Positions 1-7,270 of a stretch of 44,357 nt of DNA are shown piece after piece. The DNA comes from a virus: positions 1 to 44,357 of IMG/VR virus record IMGVR_UViG_3300030060_001148. The stretch is one strand, 5' to 3'. The position numbers were made by a program, and so were the translations under genes. The number at the start of each line of letters is the position of its first letter. Positions within the stretch are counted from its first letter, which is position 1. The notes under the pieces were generated by a model, which had not been told where the DNA came from, did no database searches, and was given only the letters and a program-made list of their open reading frames with translations.

Positions 1-2
1 TA

Positions 3-3000
3 ACTATATCCAACACAGATGCTTTATTAAATCTTACTTCAGGTGCAAGTAATGATAGTGTTATTAGGTTTAATCAACACACAACACAACGAGCAACCAT
101 AGGATATGATGATACTGGTGACTTATTAAAAATAAATAATAGTTCTAATTTTGGTGGAACAAATCATTTTACGATTGATACATCTGGTAATGCTACTTTT
201 TCTGGTAATACTTTAGTATCATCTAGCACTTCAGGTGATTTGGATTTTACTGTGAGGAATACTCATGGAACTGGTCGTAGTCGTATAATTGTTCAGAATA
301 ACAATGTTGATATGAATGTACTATTGATGGCAGATGATAACAATAATGTCTCAATGGTAGGTTCTTCAACTGGTGGTAGTAAATTCATTAAGTTTGTTGG
401 TGGTAATACAAATGCTTATTTTGATGGAGGAAATTTTGGTATTGGGGAAACTAATCCAAGCTACAAACTTGATGTTGTTGGTTCTCATTCTAATCCATCA
501 AGAACTGCAGCAGATACTGCAGTAGTAGGTATAAGTGCAGGTGCTAGTGGAAGTGAATTAGTTATTGGTGGAGAACAAACTGGTGGTAAAATATGGATTC
601 AAAATAGACATAAGTCTGCAAATGGATATGATTTTCCAATAGCAATTCAACCTCAAGGAGGTAATACTACTTTTGGTGGAAATGTTGGTATAGGAACTGC
701 AAGTCCTGATTCTTTATTGAGTGTTCATAGTACGACAACTCCAGAGTTAGGAATTTATTATGATTCAGGTGGTCATGCGAATGCAAGAAACTGGATGTTT
801 AGAACAAATCATAATGTATATGGTACTTTTAGGATTTCTTATAGTGATGATGTAGGTGGTGACCCAAGAGATAACGATGCTGTAACCATTGATTCATCTG
901 GAAATGTCGGAATTGGCAAAAATTCAGGTTTATCAAAAACACTTCATGTAGACTCTACTACTGGAAGTGCATCTACTCCAAATGGACTTATGCTTACCAA
1001 TACTATTCATGGAAGTGATAGTCAGATTTATATGTATGCTGAAAATGATAGCGGTACACTCAGTAGTGGTATAATTAAGTATGACCCAGATGCAATGTAT
1101 ATGTGGCTTCAAGGGTCAAGTGGTAAAGGTTTATATATTAACCATAGTGGTAATACTGTTTTTAGTGAAAATACTCATCATTTAGATAGTAAAAAATTAT
1201 TCCTTGGTAGTAGCTCAGATGCTGAATTATACAGTGATGGAAGCAATACTTATTTTAGAAATAATGTTGCGAGTCAAGATATAATTTTTAAAGTAAGAGT
1301 TAGCTCTTCCGATACTCAAGTACTCAGATTAGATGGAGCTACAGGAAATGTTGAAATTAATAAACATCTAATATTATCAAATACATTTTCTTTACAATGG
1401 GGCGATGCAAATGCAAGGATTGAAGGTTCTACTGCTAATGATTCTATTAATATTCTTACTGGAGGAACAAGTGCACTTAGTATAAACTCAAGTCAAAATG
1501 CTACTTTTTCTGGTCAATTAACATCTGACCATCATATTATACTTACATCGGCAGATGAAAAAGGTGTTAGTATACAAAATACTGCAAATGCTAGTGCTTT
1601 ACGCAGTTTAGAAATGTACATAGATGCTAGTGGTAAAGGTTGTATAAGAAAAACTAGTGCTTCTGGATTAGATAACGATTTATACATTCAGCCTAATCAT
1701 GGTGATGTTTTCTTTAAAGGCTCAGGAAAGGTTGCTATTGGCTCAGCTACAAGTCCTTCATATAAACTCGATATTACTGGTCCTGCTACAGAAAATGGTT
1801 CTACACTTAGACTTAGCGATGTAGTATCGAGTAAAAACTCAAAACATTTATTAATACAAAGGTCAAGTTCTACTGCAAGTGTAGGAATAGCAGGCTCTCA
1901 AGCTAATGACCCACTATGGATTTCAAGAAGTGGTGGTTATGATTTAATGGTTGCAAGTGCAGGAAATATTGGAATCGGAGTATCAGCTCCTACTGCTAAA
2001 TTTCATATATATGGAGGTTCTGAAAACGCCACTGGAGGTATTAGACTAACAAACGATGACACAGCTCAAACTGCTACTGGTGGAACTGCTATATTTGTAG
2101 AACAAAACACTAAAGACATTTTTATTAGAAACTATGAAGATGCAGGTTTCAGAATAAGAACTCACGATACAGATGCTATGTATATAGATGATGACCAGAA
2201 TGTGGGTATAGGAACTATAAGTCCTCTTGGAACATTACATATAAAACGTGCATCAAACGTAACAAGCCTTCCTGTATCTTCACAATTACATTTGAGTTTA
2301 GGTGGAGCAGGAACATCAAACGGATATGTTGGAATGGGATTTGGTTATGCTGGTGTAGGTACTGCATATAGACCAGCAATGATTACATACAAAATTACTC
2401 AAAATGGTGCAAATCAAGCGGGTGAATTAGGTTTTTGGACACGAAATACTACTACTGGTTCAGATGCTCCTACACAAAGAATGGTTATTACTGATGGAGG
2501 TGATGTTGGTATAGGAACTTCAAATCCTACTAACAATCTTTCAGTATATAATGATAGCTCTGCTACTTCTATTAATATTGGTAAGTATGCTTCTGGTAAA
2601 GCTGTTGCTGTATTAGGTACAAGTGCTGACACAAATGGATATTTTAGCATTCAATCATACTATGCACAAGGTAGCACATTTGGTAATATTATATTAAACT
2701 CGCAAGGTGGTAATGTTGGCATAGGAACAACAAGTCCTTCAAATCTTCTTCATGTAGAAGGAGCAAAAAGCAGTGATTGGTTAGCAAAGTTTAAAAATAC
2801 AGGAACTACGAATGCATATGGATTGCAAATAGATACAACTGCTAATACAACTGTAGGAGAGCTTTCTCTTGGGGTTTATACAGGTGCAGGGACTGGAATG
2901 TTTGTAACTAGTGATGGTAAAGTTGGTATTGGAACAACAGGCCCTGATAAAAAATTGCACGTTTATGGCTCTGATGATGTACTTGCTACTTTTGAAAGTA

Positions 3001-3623
3001 CAGATACACACGCTACTATTAGAATTGTAGATAATGATACAAGCAATAATGCTACGTTAACTAGAGTAGGAGACAATTTAGAAATAGTAAAAGATGGTGG
3101 CAATGTAAGTATTGGAAAAGACAATCCTGCACAAGCACTTGATGTTAATGGTAGTATAATATCTAGTGGTGTACTCCTTGCACCAACTTATGTAACATTT
3201 ATTCACAGTTTTTATGATGACATAGGCACTACAGCACATTATTTACCTTGGGGTAATCTTGCTGAAGGAACAGGCAATGATTCTAGTGCTACATCATTTC
3301 TTGCTCCAATGAGCATGACATTAAAAAAACTATTTGTAAGAATTGAAAGTATAACAAATATTGGTAATCACAACCTTACTGTTACGCTAATAAGCAAGGC
3401 AGATGGAGTCATAACAAATACAACAGTAGCAAGTGCTACTAAAGCTTTTGCCTCTTCAAATAGTAACAAAACTGTTACATACCTTGAATCAGATTTTAGT
3501 GCCACACCTAGGCTAACACAAAAACAATTAGGCTCATTAAAAGTTCAATTTGCAAGCGATTATGGTAGTCAAACTGATTTTTTTGTTACTAGCGTATGGC
3601 AAATGAATAACAACACACTATAG
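3..3623 (+). CDS. Tail fibre or spike protein, C-terminal part (5' end outside window)
   Basis: The reading frame is open to the left edge, so the gene is truncated; a TTG at 240 is not needed as a start. The visible 1206 residues are rich in Gly, Ser, Thr and Asn. They carry about ten spaced copies of a VGIGT-x-SP-type motif (for example NVGIGTTSP and KVGIGTTGP), each followed by a short LHV/LDV strand. Such repeats are typical of trimeric beta-structured fibre and adhesin shafts. The last ~150 residues form a different, repeat-free domain, probably beta-rich, and may be the receptor-binding tip. I do not see the S74-type chaperone domain that often ends such fibres. It is probably the 3' portion of the gene starting at 42424. 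Function inferred: host recognition. Confidence 0.8.
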   Translation, partial: TISNTDALLNLTSGASNDSVIRFNQHTTQRATIGYDDTGDLLKINNSSNFGGTNHFTIDTSGNATFSGNTLVSSSTSGDLDFTVRNTHGTGRSRIIVQNNNVDMNVLLMADDNNNVSMVGSSTGGSKFIKFVGGNTNAYFDGGNFGIGETNPSYKLDVVGSHSNPSRTAADTAVVGISAGASGSELVIGGEQTGGKIWIQNRHKSANGYDFPIAIQPQGGNTTFGGNVGIGTASPDSLLSVHSTTTPELGIYYDSGGHANARNWMFRTNHNVYGTFRISYSDDVGGDPRDNDAVTIDSSGNVGIGKNSGLSKTLHVDSTTGSASTPNGLMLTNTIHGSDSQIYMYAENDSGTLSSGIIKYDPDAMYMWLQGSSGKGLYINHSGNTVFSENTHHLDSKKLFLGSSSDAELYSDGSNTYFRNNVASQDIIFKVRVSSSDTQVLRLDGATGNVEINKHLILSNTFSLQWGDANARIEGSTANDSINILTGGTSALSINSSQNATFSGQLTSDHHIILTSADEKGVSIQNTANASALRSLEMYIDASGKGCIRKTSASGLDNDLYIQPNHGDVFFKGSGKVAIGSATSPSYKLDITGPATENGSTLRLSDVVSSKNSKHLLIQRSSSTASVGIAGSQANDPLWISRSGGYDLMVASAGNIGIGVSAPTAKFHIYGGSENATGGIRLTNDDTAQTATGGTAIFVEQNTKDIFIRNYEDAGFRIRTHDTDAMYIDDDQNVGIGTISPLGTLHIKRASNVTSLPVSSQLHLSLGGAGTSNGYVGMGFGYAGVGTAYRPAMITYKITQNGANQAGELGFWTRNTTTGSDAPTQRMVITDGGDVGIGTSNPTNNLSVYNDSSATSINIGKYASGKAVAVLGTSADTNGYFSIQSYYAQGSTFGNIILNSQGGNVGIGTTSPSNLLHVEGAKSSDWLAKFKNTGTTNAYGLQIDTTANTTVGELSLGVYTGAGTGMFVTSDGKVGIGTTGPDKKLHVYGSDDVLATFESTDTHATIRIVDNDTSNNATLTRVGDNLEIVKDGGNVSIGKDNPAQALDVNGSIISSGVLLAPTYVTFIHSFYDDIGTTAHYLPWGNLAEGTGNDSSATSFLAPMSMTLKKLFVRIESITNIGNHNLTVTLISKADGVITNTTVASATKAFASSNSNKTVTYLESDFSATPRLTQKQLGSLKVQFASDYGSQTDFFVTSVWQMNNNTL

Positions 3624-3633
3624 GAGTAAAACC

Positions 3634-3957
3634 ATGAAAGGTTATGCACAAAAAAAGAAAGACAAAAAGTGGTCTGTTGGAAAAACTAAAGAAGTGGTTT
3701 CTCCTGCAGTAACTGAAGTAAAAGACGAAAAGGGTGTCGTAGTTCGTGAGGCAAAAGCTGAAGAATCTATAGACATCATTAAACTAAGTAAAAAACGCTA
3801 TGACCCAGAAACAGGAAAAGCATTATCAGATTTTGAAGAAAGAATGTCTGTAGAAAAATGCGATGAAGCTGTTAAGAGTCTAGATGAACAGATTGTTAAT
3901 TTGACTGCAGAAAAGGATGGATGGATTGCCCTTAAAGCAGACATAAAAGCACTCTAA
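3634..3957 (+). CDS. Small charged protein of unknown function
   Basis: 107 residues, ATG start preceded by AGGAG nine bases upstream, 10 bases after the fibre stop. The N-terminus is very basic (YAQKKKDKKW), the middle is acidic and the C-terminal ~45 residues are predicted helical (heptad-like spacing in the stretch from EERMSVEKCDEAVK). No known domain recognised. Its place directly behind the fibre gene suggests a fibre- or tail-associated accessory protein, but nothing in the sequence proves this. Confidence 0.7.
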   Translation: MKGYAQKKKDKKWSVGKTKEVVSPAVTEVKDEKGVVVREAKAEESIDIIKLSKKRYDPETGKALSDFEERMSVEKCDEAVKSLDEQIVNLTAEKDGWIALKADIKAL

Positions 3958-3973
3958 ATAAAAGGATAGTAAA

Positions 3974-4219
3974 ATGAAAATGCCAGATAAAAAAGAAAAA
4001 GAAAGTCAGGTAGTTGTCATTAACGATGTAGAGTACAAAGTAGATGACCTAACAGAACCTCAAGTAATGTTAGTAAACCATGTATGGGATTTAGATAGAA
4101 AACTAGCTAGTAGCAAGTTTAATCTAGACCAACTTCAAGGTGGTAGAGAACACTTTATGAAATTATTAGAATTGGAGTTGGAAAATGACAAGGACTCTGT
4201 TGTTGTTGAATCTAGCTAA
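3974..4219 (+). CDS. Small acidic helical protein, unknown function
   Basis: 81 residues, start preceded by AAAGGATAG. Charged N-terminus followed by a short beta-like stretch (VVVINDVEYKVDDL) and a helical heptad-like C-terminal half. No family recognised. Its 3' end overlaps the next frame by 35 bases. It sits in the cassette between the fibre and the membrane/lysis genes, so an accessory role in tail or lysis is possible but unproven. Confidence 0.6.
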   Translation: MKMPDKKEKESQVVVINDVEYKVDDLTEPQVMLVNHVWDLDRKLASSKFNLDQLQGGREHFMKLLELELENDKDSVVVESS

Positions 4220-4412
4220 CATTAGTTGTAGTAGTGGTTGGTCAGTGGGTGGGTATGAACTCACCCCTGCCGACACAAGTAAGCCTAGTGTATTTATAGA
4301 AATAATGGATACAGATTCGGTAGTTCATTACTATCATGGAGGTTTATATGAATCATCTAATTGGTGTTGGTTACATCAAAAATTTGAAACAGTAAAGAGA
4401 GTAGATGAGTGA
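4185..4412 (+). CDS. Short protein with hydrophobic N-terminus (possible secreted or lipid-anchored)
   Basis: 75 residues. The ATG is preceded by GGAG at a good distance and lies inside the end of the previous gene in another frame. The N-terminus MTR-TLLLLNLANI-SC looks like a short export signal or a poor lipobox with Cys15, and the rest contains several Trp and Tyr. The stop overlaps the next start (ATGAGTGA arrangement at 4405-4412), which supports it being translated. If Cys15 is a lipidation site this could be an outer-membrane spanin-like protein, but the -3 residue is unusual, so this is only a possibility. Confidence 0.5.
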   Translation: MTRTLLLLNLANISCSSGWSVGGYELTPADTSKPSVFIEIMDTDSVVHYYHGGLYESSNWCWLHQKFETVKRVDE

Positions 4413-4725
4413 AAAACCAAATACCGCCAGAAGCTATCGCACTACCATTCTTGATGATAATGCCATTGTTTCTATTAACCTTAAATGGCTTGCTCAAGGT
4501 CTCGTTTTGGTTGCAGCTTTGGTATATGGTTATTTACAGATTGAAAGTAGGATTAAAACGTTGGAAAACAAATTGGTGGAAGCTGATAGCACGATTAGGA
4601 GTTTACTTGATAAACATAGCATCGAAGAAGAACGAAAACGGGCCGAATTGGAAAGTAAGCTTTCATTCTATGAAAAAGAATTAAACTTAAACCCATTTAG
4701 TTGGGGTAAGAAAAAGCGGAAATAA
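4405..4725 (+). CDS. Single-pass membrane protein with coiled coil (lysis cassette)
   Basis: 106 residues. A polar N-terminus of about 28 residues is followed by one membrane segment (about 29-47, LAQGLVLVAALVYGYL region) and a long charged coiled coil, ending in a basic tail (WGKKKRK). This design, one TM then periplasmic or cytoplasmic coiled coil, is shared with the next two genes and is common for holin, antiholin and inner-membrane spanin proteins. A frame-shifted open frame at 4409-4684 is a shadow. Role in lysis is inferred from topology and position upstream of the endolysin at 6110. Confidence 0.7.
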   Translation: MSEKPNTARSYRTTILDDNAIVSINLKWLAQGLVLVAALVYGYLQIESRIKTLENKLVEADSTIRSLLDKHSIEEERKRAELESKLSFYEKELNLNPFSWGKKKRK

Positions 4726-4727
4726 TT

Positions 4728-5045
4728 ATGGATTTTATGGCAGTATATGGCGAAGCAGGAATGATAGGCGTAGTAGGCGTTATGTTTGTTTATTTAGTTA
4801 TGTCATTAAGTAAGAAGTCTGAAGCTCAACAAGAGGCTCTAGAAAACCTTAAAGTAGAAAACAAAGGTCAGTCTGAAACTCTTGAAAATATGGAAGGTAT
4901 GGTTATTAAATTAATTGCAAGATGGAATCAGTCTGACGACAAACTAGATAGAAAGTTTGACGGACTTACTAAAGAAATAAATGATCTGGATAATCAAGTG
5001 TCTAGAATAGAAGGTTCACTTAGTAGAATAAATGGAAAACATTGA
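4728..5045 (+). CDS. Holin-like protein: N-terminal membrane segment plus coiled coil
   Basis: 105 residues, starting 2 bases after the previous stop. Residues ~9-27 form a hydrophobic segment (MIGVVGVMFVYLVMSL). The remaining ~75 residues are charged, with heptad periodicity (LDRKFDGLTKEINDLDNQV). The layout resembles small phage holins of the BhlA/UviB type with a membrane-anchored helix and cytoplasmic coiled coil. The stop codon overlaps the next ATG (TGATG), suggesting coupled translation. Assignment as holin is inference; inner-membrane spanin is an alternative. Confidence 0.6.
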   Translation: MDFMAVYGEAGMIGVVGVMFVYLVMSLSKKSEAQQEALENLKVENKGQSETLENMEGMVIKLIARWNQSDDKLDRKFDGLTKEINDLDNQVSRIEGSLSRINGKH

Positions 5046-5260
5046 TGGCACACGATAAAGATATATTAGCAATGATGGTGAAGTTTAACGAAAGGCAACG
5101 AACCATATTTAATACTTTACATAGAATTGAAAAGCATTTAGAAAAGTTAAATGGAAAGGTAGCTAACCACGAAACTGCTATAGCTAAGTTACAAACAGTT
5201 GGTGCAGTAGCTGTGATTAGTATACCAATAATCGTAAACGTAATAATGAGGATAATGTAA
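5045..5260 (+). CDS. XhlA-like small membrane protein
   Basis: 71 residues. The ATG at 5045 overlaps the previous stop (TGATG); a TTG three bases earlier is possible. The first ~45 residues are a charged helix that ends with an LNGKVANHETAIAKLQ stretch, followed by a C-terminal membrane segment (about residues 50-70, VGAVAVISIPIIVNVIM). Helix plus C-terminal TM is the architecture of the XhlA haemolysin/holin family. With the two preceding genes it forms a three-protein membrane set likely to control lysis timing. Confidence 0.6.
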   Translation: MAHDKDILAMMVKFNERQRTIFNTLHRIEKHLEKLNGKVANHETAIAKLQTVGAVAVISIPIIVNVIMRIM

Positions 5261-5436
5261 TGTTAGCAAAGTTAATAGCAGATGATCTGTTGTCAGATGA
5301 AAATGGTGCAGAAGTTATTGCTGAAATAAATAAAGCAGTAGATATACCCATCATATCAGAAAAAACAGAACAAAAAATATTAGAAGCACTTTGGAAAGTA
5401 ATTAAAGGTGTTCTTCTAAAGAAGATTGGTGTCTAA
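5260..5436 (+). CDS. 58-residue protein, unknown function
   Basis: Short ORF joined to both neighbours by TAATG overlaps (stop of the previous gene at 5258-5260, start of the next at 5436), which is the main evidence that it is real. The protein has an acidic first half (DDLLSDENGAEVI) and a hydrophobic, basic C-terminal helix (LWKVIKGVLLKKIGV) that could be amphipathic and membrane-active. No family recognised. Position places it with the lysis cassette. Confidence 0.6.
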   Translation: MLAKLIADDLLSDENGAEVIAEINKAVDIPIISEKTEQKILEALWKVIKGVLLKKIGV

Positions 5437-5756
5437 TGCCTGCCAAAAAAAAATCTACTAAAAGGTCTTATAAGACTCCTGCATGGCAAAGAAAAGCAGG
5501 TAAGAATCCTAAAGGTGGATTAAATGCTAAAGGTAGAGCATCTGCTAAGAGGCAAGGTAGTAATCTAAAACCACCTCTTAGCAAAGGCACTAGTCCAAGA
5601 AGAGTAAGTTTTGCTGCAAGGTTTGCAGGGATGAAAGGCCCAATGAAAGATTCAAAGGGTAGACCCACTAGAAAAGCATTAGCTTTAAAGAAGTGGGGAT
5701 TTAGTTCTGTTGCTGCAGCAAGAGCATTTGCAAATAGACATAAAAAGAAAAAGTAG
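5436..5756 (+). CDS. Small, strongly basic phage protein (possible DUF6321)
   Basis: 106 residues with a large excess of Lys and Arg, ending in RHKKKK. A conserved-looking core contains GGLNAKGRASAKRQGSNLKP and a later SFAARF-x-GMKGPMKDSKG segment. From memory this pattern matches a family of small phage proteins catalogued as DUF6321, of unknown function. Start overlaps the previous stop. It is the first of three consecutive tiny basic proteins. Nucleic-acid binding, such as genome compaction or packaging of DNA in the virion, is a plausible inference but not shown. Confidence 0.75.
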   Translation: MPAKKKSTKRSYKTPAWQRKAGKNPKGGLNAKGRASAKRQGSNLKPPLSKGTSPRRVSFAARFAGMKGPMKDSKGRPTRKALALKKWGFSSVAAARAFANRHKKKK

Positions 5757-5763
5757 GGATACT

Positions 5764-5943
5764 ATGCCAAGAAAAAAGAAAAAGAAAGGCTTGTATGCAA
5801 ACATACATGCAAAACGTAAACGAATCAAAGCTGGGAGTGGTGAGAAAATGAGAAAACCCGGATCTAAGGGTGCACCAACTGCAGCAAACTTTAAACGAGC
5901 TGCTAAAACAGCTAAGAAAAGAAAGCCAAGGAAAAGGAGATAA
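5764..5943 (+). CDS. 59-residue Lys/Arg-rich protein
   Basis: The ATG at 5764 follows AGGGATACT, which gives a ribosome site; a frame-open TTG at 5710 would overlap the previous gene and is less likely. Nearly every second residue is Lys or Arg, with blocks PRKKKKKG, HAKRKRIK and KKRKPRKRR around a short GSGEKMRKPGSKGAP segment. Looks like a nucleic-acid-binding peptide. No enzymatic motif is possible at this size. Confidence 0.65.
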   Translation: MPRKKKKKGLYANIHAKRKRIKAGSGEKMRKPGSKGAPTAANFKRAAKTAKKRKPRKRR

Positions 5944-5945
5944 AT

Positions 5946-6107
5946 ATGCCTTACGGAAAAGGAACATATGGTTCTAAAAAAGGTAGACCACCAAAGAAAA
6001 AGAAACCAGCTAAAAAGAAAGGTAAGTCAATGCTTACTAAAAAACAAAAGACATTGCCTAAAAAACTTCAACGTATGATTGTTAAGTCAAAAAAGAAAAA
6101 GAAATAA
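5946..6107 (+). CDS. 53-residue Lys-rich protein
   Basis: ATG at 5946, two bases after the previous stop, ending at the TAA at 6105-6107, two bases before the endolysin start. The protein is dominated by lysine (GRPPKKKKPAKKKGK and a KSKKKKK end), with a PP-containing N-terminus. Histone-tail-like composition suggests DNA or RNA binding or a packaged cation-like role. Tight spacing on both sides supports translation. Confidence 0.6.
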   Translation: MPYGKGTYGSKKGRPPKKKKPAKKKGKSMLTKKQKTLPKKLQRMIVKSKKKKK

Positions 6108-6109
6108 CA

Positions 6110-6508
6110 ATGCCTAAGTTTGGAAAAAGAAGTAAACAAAGATTGCAAGGCGTTGATGCTAGACTTGTTAATGTTCTTAATGAAGTTGTTAAATACTTTG
6201 ACATTACTGTAATAGAAGGTCTTAGGAGTCAGGAAAGACAAAACGAACTGGTTGCCAAAGGTCTAAGTAAAACAAAGTACGGTAAACATGTGCAAGGTAA
6301 AGCAGTTGATATTTCGCCATATCCGATAGATTGGGATGCTAGGGATGACTTCCATTACCTTGGTGGTTTTGTGCTTGCTATGGCTGCTTCTATGGGCATT
6401 AAGATACGTTGGGGTGGAGATTGGAATGCTAGTTCTTTGTATAAAGGTAAACGTACAACAAAAGATAATAAGTTTGACGATCTTGTACATTTTGAATTGT
6501 TGGATTAG
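6110..6508 (+). CDS. Endolysin: M15-family peptidoglycan peptidase
   Basis: 132 residues. The zinc-peptidase signature of the M15 (VanY / L-alanoyl-D-glutamate peptidase, T5-endolysin-like) family is visible: H60 and D67 in KHVQGKAVD, and H127 in the C-terminal HFEL. A conserved basic position occurs in GLRSQERQ (R39, R43). It would cut the peptide stems of peptidoglycan at the end of infection, after access is given by the membrane proteins at 4405-5260. No signal peptide, so it needs a holin. Length matches compact single-domain phage endolysins. Confidence 0.88.
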   Translation: MPKFGKRSKQRLQGVDARLVNVLNEVVKYFDITVIEGLRSQERQNELVAKGLSKTKYGKHVQGKAVDISPYPIDWDARDDFHYLGGFVLAMAASMGIKIRWGGDWNASSLYKGKRTTKDNKFDDLVHFELLD

Positions 6509-7270
6509 ATGAAAAGAGCAATAGTAATACCAGATCAACATTTTCCTATACATGACGAAAGTGCAGTTAATGTAACCTTGCAAGCTATAGAATACATAAA
6601 GCCAGAGATATTTATTAATCTTGGTGACGTAGGTGAATGGGATAGTGTATCTGCATGGAGATTTAAAGGTAAACGATTACCTAATCTTGAACATCAGCTT
6701 ATAGATGTAGATAAAGAGATCGAAGCTGTTAATGCTGGTATAGATATGTTTGACAAATCCTTAGATAAAATAAAGTGTGAGGAACGATACATTCTTGCAG
6801 GAAACCATGATGAATGGTTAGATCATTTTGTTAACAAACATCCATACTTAAAAGGTTACAGATTTAGAGATGCATGCAGATGGAAAGAACGTGGTTATAA
6901 ATATTATGCATATAATAAACCTTTAAAGCTGGGTAAAGTAAACTTTATACATGGAGCTTACGCTACAACATATCATGCTAAGAAACATTTAGAAGCTTAT
7001 GGATCAAACATAGTCTATGGACATACTCACGATATTCAGAGACATAGTTTGACTAAATTAGATTCTGGTACAATTGCAGCATGGTCTATGGGTTGTTTAA
7101 AAGATATGTCACCGGGTAAGAACAAATGGCTAAAAGGTAGATTGCATAACTGGAATCATTGTTTTGGTGTTGTAACATTTTTTGATAGACCAAAAGGTAA
7201 CTTTCAAATAGAACAGATAGAAATTGTAAAAGGTCAATGTACGCTATGGGGAGAACAGTTTAATGCCTAA
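6509..7270 (+). CDS. Calcineurin-like metallophosphoesterase
   Basis: 253 residues starting directly after the endolysin stop. All metal-binding motifs of the family are present in order: D9-x-H11 (IPDQHF), G-D40 (NLGDVGEWD), G-N99-H100-D101, H148 (FIHGAY) and G-H172-x-H174 (VYGHTHD). The protein should therefore bind two metal ions and hydrolyse a phosphoester. The substrate cannot be told from sequence; candidates include nucleic acid, cyclic nucleotides or an ADP-ribose-type modification. It lies among late genes and overlaps the next structural gene by 8 bases. Confidence 0.88.
   Translation: MKRAIVIPDQHFPIHDESAVNVTLQAIEYIKPEIFINLGDVGEWDSVSAWRFKGKRLPNLEHQLIDVDKEIEAVNAGIDMFDKSLDKIKCEERYILAGNHDEWLDHFVNKHPYLKGYRFRDACRWKERGYKYYAYNKPLKLGKVNFIHGAYATTYHAKKHLEAYGSNIVYGHTHDIQRHSLTKLDSGTIAAWSMGCLKDMSPGKNKWLKGRLHNWNHCFGVVTFFDRPKGNFQIEQIEIVKGQCTLWGEQFNA

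Noticed and set aside
4409-4684. 91-codon + frame inside the 4405-4725 gene
   Set aside because: Shifted frame rich in Trp, Leu and Ile; the overlapping 106-residue frame has the better start overlap and a clear TM plus coiled-coil design.
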